This document shows positions 15,232-17,175 of a DNA stretch of 17,175 nt, one piece after another. Under the pieces are notes generated by a model. It saw nothing but the letters and a program-made list of their open reading frames with translations. It was not told the DNA's origin and searched no databases. Within the stretch, counting starts at the first letter, position 1. Each line of letters opens with the position of its first letter. The DNA lies in the NCBI GenBank assembly GCA_041609895.1, contig JBFIPX010000057.1:1-17175 (forward strand), written 5' to 3'. The DNA is from JAHHLP01 sp041609895 (GTDB lineage: Bacteria > Bacteroidota > Rhodothermia > Rhodothermales > JABDKH01). A program made the position numbers and the translations under genes.

Positions 15232-15425
15232 GCGCTGCGTTGCCAACCCTCTTTGCTGCCACGGCTTCCCTGAAACTCATAATCGGGAGGTGCTGGCAAA
15301 AAAGCTATTCTGACCGATAACAACGCCCTCGAAATTAGGACGCCCTAGAAAATACTTTTTTTTCGTTACTACAGATGGCGATGGTCTGTATCGCCACCAC
15401 CGTCCGCAATTGCAGGATCCCGTAC
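15232..15425. other. Divergent intergenic region
   Basis: A 194-bp gap between the leftward aldehyde dehydrogenase gene and the rightward small gene. It holds a run of eight T (15356-15363) flanked by AT-rich DNA, and an exact 7-bp hairpin at 15376-15396. It should contain promoters for both genes, but I could not find a convincing -35/-10 pair on either strand. Confidence 0.5.
15376..15396. repeat. Small perfect hairpin in the divergent region
   Basis: TGGCGAT (15376-15382) and ATCGCCA (15390-15396) pair exactly around a 7-base loop. It overlaps an in-frame ATG at 15375, which argues that this part is leader or operator DNA and that the small gene begins at the later GTG. Confidence 0.4.
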
Positions 15426-15656
15426 GTGAGTCGACGTGAAAGAAAGAGACGACCACGCGCTGAAAAGCGACGGTCAAGTCAGGACAACGATGAGGCTATT
15501 CGTGAGGAATTGATTGCGTCGCTGGTCGCGGGCACGATAGCTCCGTTGCAACGGCCAGAGCTCCTCCGATATCTTGCCGAGAACCCTGAAGCTCGAGAAA
15601 TACTGCTCATGGCTCACAAGGCGTTGGATTCCGAAAGGACGGGTAGACGTCGATGA
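15426..15656 (+). CDS. Small basic protein of unknown function
   Basis: A 76-residue protein with a very basic N-terminus (S-R-R-E-R-K-R-R-P-R-A-E-K-R-R, residues 2-16) and a C-terminal helical part with L-I-A-S-L-V-A-G-T, P-E-L-L-R-Y-L-A-E-N-P and L-M-A-H-K-A-L. The pattern of a short helix followed by a Pro-Glu-Leu-Leu-x-x-Leu-x-x-x-Pro helix recalls the N-terminal region of some anti-sigma-factor-like proteins, but the zinc-binding His/Cys pattern is absent, so I do not assign it. The GTG at 15426-15428 is chosen because AGGA lies about nine bases upstream. An ATG at 15375 would add 17 residues over a hairpin. It is the first plus-strand gene after the long leftward block, 220 bp before the KaiC-like gene. 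The coding call is moderate; the function is unknown. Confidence 0.5.
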   Translation: MSRRERKRRPRAEKRRSSQDNDEAIREELIASLVAGTIAPLQRPELLRYLAENPEAREILLMAHKALDSERTGRRR

Positions 15657-15876
15657 CGCTTCGGATGCCGGATCGAGTAGGGTCTCATAAAGGGATGCGG
15701 ACCTCGACCCAATCTCGAAACGCTCCCGGAATCCGTTCTGTCGAAGATTAGAAGCCACAAATACTCGTCCTAGACGCTATTTTTCGCGATCCAGGCAGGG
15801 TATTCGCTTCCCGGCACAGGTTTTGTTGAATCACGGCGGGAACCAAGTAATCAAACGCGAGCAGCTGAGATCATAG
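15657..15876 (+). other. Intergenic region before the KaiC-like gene
   Basis: This 220-bp gap has no convincing reading frame or RNA gene. Its last part holds the weak promoter candidate described separately. A pair GGGTC/GACCC near 15682-15712 is too short and far apart to call a terminator. Confidence 0.45.
15823..15851 (+). promoter_or_regulatory. Weak promoter candidate for the KaiC-like gene
   Basis: TTGTTG (15823-15828), then 17 bases, then AGTAAT (15846-15851). Spacing is ideal but the -10 matches consensus at only four of six positions. It would give a very short leader before the ATG at 15877. Confidence 0.25.
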
Positions 15877-17175
15877 ATGGAAGGGCGGGATACACGTGGG
15901 AATCAAATCTCTTCCGGCGTAAGCGGAATCGATCACTACTGGGGAGGCGTCTTCCGGGGAGGAAGATACTTGGTGTACGGACGAAACTCGGCTGGCAAGA
16001 ATCTACTCCCGGTCGTCTTTATTGCATCTGCAACCAGCCGACTCGAATCGACACTGCTGGTCACGCGGCTGAGAACTCTGGACCTGAACATTCAGGCATC
16101 GGGCGTAGGTTTTGACGACACTGCCGCCCGGGCGAGTGGCCTGCTAAAAGTGAGTCGTGTGCCCGCCGAACTGGAGGTGATGCAGTCAGATGACGATGGC
16201 CTCGAATCTGCACTTAAGGCTCTCGCCAGTCTGATCGTGGACGCGTCTGCCGACCATGTTGTAATTGATGATTTCAGTCCTTTTGCCCGCTTCTCTTCGT
16301 TCGATCACTTCCGGACTGCTTTCATACGGCTTCTGGATGAAATTGAGCACGTCGACTCGACCCTTATGATCTGTATGCCGGCGCCAGCCAATGAGGCATC
16401 ACGACGTATGATCGAATTGATGGGTAGCCACATGACCGGTAGCATCCATGTCCACATGGTGCAGATCGACGGACATGTACAGCGGACCCTGTCTTTGATA
16501 CCACAGGTTGGACACGCTACGAGGCGGACGGAAGTGCCGTGGCTCCTTGAATCGCCAGCGATCCGTCCAGCACGCCCCTCCGTTTCCCCGGCCCAGCAAA
16601 GCGCTGTGGAAGACCTCGAAAGCGTTCAAGATTCGGACGGGGCGGATGTAACCGTTCCGGAGCTGCAGATCGAAGAGGGAGTCTCGAAGACTTCCGTATC
16701 CGTACTGGAAAGAGAAGGCGTCACATTGTCGGCAGAGCACGATTTAGAGCTGACCGTTCACGATGAAACACGGGGTCAGACTTTTGAGGACAGGTCCGCG
16801 TTTAGCGAAGAATTGCAGCTCTACTTCGAAGACTACGAGAGCAGCGGTACTCCGTTCGTACTCGTCGCGATGCGAATGGAGGATGCCTACGACGTTACCG
16901 AACCGGATGAATTTGGATTGATCTCTCGAATTGTGGAAGACTCTCTGAATCGCGAGGACTCGATATTTGTCGATTCGGGTACCGAGCGCATGATCATCAT
17001 TCTCGGTGAGGCAAACGGCGGGCTGGCACAGGATCTTTTTGCACGCATAAAGGACAAGATGCGCGTAGATATCCCCGACCAGGCGGACCAACTGATGAAC
17101 GCAGCTGCGTTCATCAGTTGGTCCGCCTGGTCGGGGATATCTACGCGCATCTTGTCCTTTATGCGTGCAAAAAGA
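15877..17175 (+). CDS. KaiC/RecA-like protein with a degenerate P-loop and a GGDEF-like C-terminal region, open at the window end
   Basis: An uninterrupted frame of 433 codons runs from ATG 15877 (a TAG lies directly upstream in frame) to the window end without a stop. Residues 11-45 align well by eye with KaiC-family starts: I-S-S-G-V-S-G-I-D, then G-G-V-F-R-G-G, then Y-G-R-N-S-A-G-K-N. The last is a Walker A loop in which the usual Ser/Thr after GK is Asn42. A Walker B-like H-V-V-I-D-D lies at 127-132. A polar linker spans about 215-300. Residues about 308-400 resemble a GGDEF fold by pattern (F-V-L-V-A-M-R; D-S-I-F-V; R-M-I-I-I-L-G-E) but the GGDEF loop reads S-G-T-E-R-M. A signalling or scaffold role with reduced or no catalysis is inferred. 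Codons after about 409 come from an inverted repeat and are probably not real. Confidence 0.72.
   Translation, partial: MEGRDTRGNQISSGVSGIDHYWGGVFRGGRYLVYGRNSAGKNLLPVVFIASATSRLESTLLVTRLRTLDLNIQASGVGFDDTAARASGLLKVSRVPAELEVMQSDDDGLESALKALASLIVDASADHVVIDDFSPFARFSSFDHFRTAFIRLLDEIEHVDSTLMICMPAPANEASRRMIELMGSHMTGSIHVHMVQIDGHVQRTLSLIPQVGHATRRTEVPWLLESPAIRPARPSVSPAQQSAVEDLESVQDSDGADVTVPELQIEEGVSKTSVSVLEREGVTLSAEHDLELTVHDETRGQTFEDRSAFSEELQLYFEDYESSGTPFVLVAMRMEDAYDVTEPDEFGLISRIVEDSLNREDSIFVDSGTERMIIILGEANGGLAQDLFARIKDKMRVDIPDQADQLMNAAAFISWSAWSGISTRILSFMRAKR
17034..17175. repeat. Perfect 142-bp inverted repeat with no spacer at the window end
   Basis: Bases 17105-17175 are the exact reverse complement of 17034-17104: two 71-base arms meeting in GCAGCTGC (17101-17108). 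The outer edge coincides with the last base of the window, and the left arm lies inside the KaiC-like coding sequence. A perfect, spacer-less palindrome of this size is unstable in cells, and exact ending at the sequence edge is typical of a fold-back or chimeric-read artefact at a contig end. Confidence 0.95.

Noticed and set aside
15277..15477. A 66-codon minus-strand frame in the divergent region
   Set aside because: It runs through the T8 tract, has an odd composition and no recognisable feature.
15474..15758. A 94-codon minus-strand frame opposite the small plus-strand gene
   Set aside because: No motif, no hydrophobic or domain pattern, and the plus-strand frame has a better start signal. 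I cannot fully exclude it.
17034..17175. Inverted terminal repeat of a mobile element or hairpin telomere
   Set aside because: The arms meet with no spacer, lie inside a coding frame and stop at the window edge; no transposase or telomere resolvase is near. An artefact is simpler.

Overview
The window looks like a chromosomal segment of a free-living, didermic (outer-membrane) bacterium with moderate GC. The BamD-like lipoprotein, the neighbouring LpoA/LppC-like envelope protein, the separate biotin carboxylase/BCCP pair and the scarcity of strong Shine-Dalgarno sites would fit a Bacteroidota/Rhodothermota-type genome. This placement is an inference from gene content, not a measured result.

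Layout. Bases 2-127 (+) are the last codons of a gene that resembles the C-terminus of an alpha-glucan phosphorylase. From 175 to about 15231 every gene lies on the minus strand. In transcription order these are: a CoA-acylating aldehyde dehydrogenase (EutE/SauS-like) with an unusual C-terminal tail; efp, accB and accC behind a good sigma70-like promoter; gcvH; guaA; an LpoA/LppC-like TPR plus periplasmic-binding-fold protein; a BamD-like lipoprotein; nadD; a NagZ-like GH3 hydrolase; a PhoU-domain protein; a PRX-like redoxin; an NhaC-family antiporter; a translationally coupled 74-residue membrane protein; phenylalanine 4-hydroxylase; and acylphosphatase. Many gaps are very short (ATGA overlap, 4, 9 and 12 bp), so much of this is polycistronic. 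Likely breaks are the 160-bp gap before bamD, the 112-bp gap before gcvH, the gap before efp and the 80-bp gap before phhA.

From about 15250 to the right end the character changes. A divergent intergenic region carries a T8 run and a small hairpin. It is followed on the plus strand by a small basic protein of unknown function (15426-15656). After a 220-bp gap comes a long reading frame (15877 to the window end) that encodes a KaiC/RecA-like domain with a degraded P-loop, a linker, and a C-terminal region resembling a degenerate GGDEF domain.

The last 142 bases (17034-17175) are a perfect inverted repeat with no spacer, ending exactly at the window end. This is most simply a fold-back artefact of a contig end, so the last ~24 codons of the KaiC-like gene should not be trusted.

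The genes mostly serve housekeeping: fatty-acid precursor synthesis (AccB/AccC), translation (EF-P), one-carbon/glycine metabolism (GcvH), GMP and NAD synthesis, outer-membrane and wall maintenance, and ion homeostasis. The points most worth a second look are the aldehyde dehydrogenase tail, which resembles a microcompartment encapsulation peptide, and the degenerate KaiC-like/GGDEF-like protein. I see no mobile element, CRISPR array, tRNA or rRNA.
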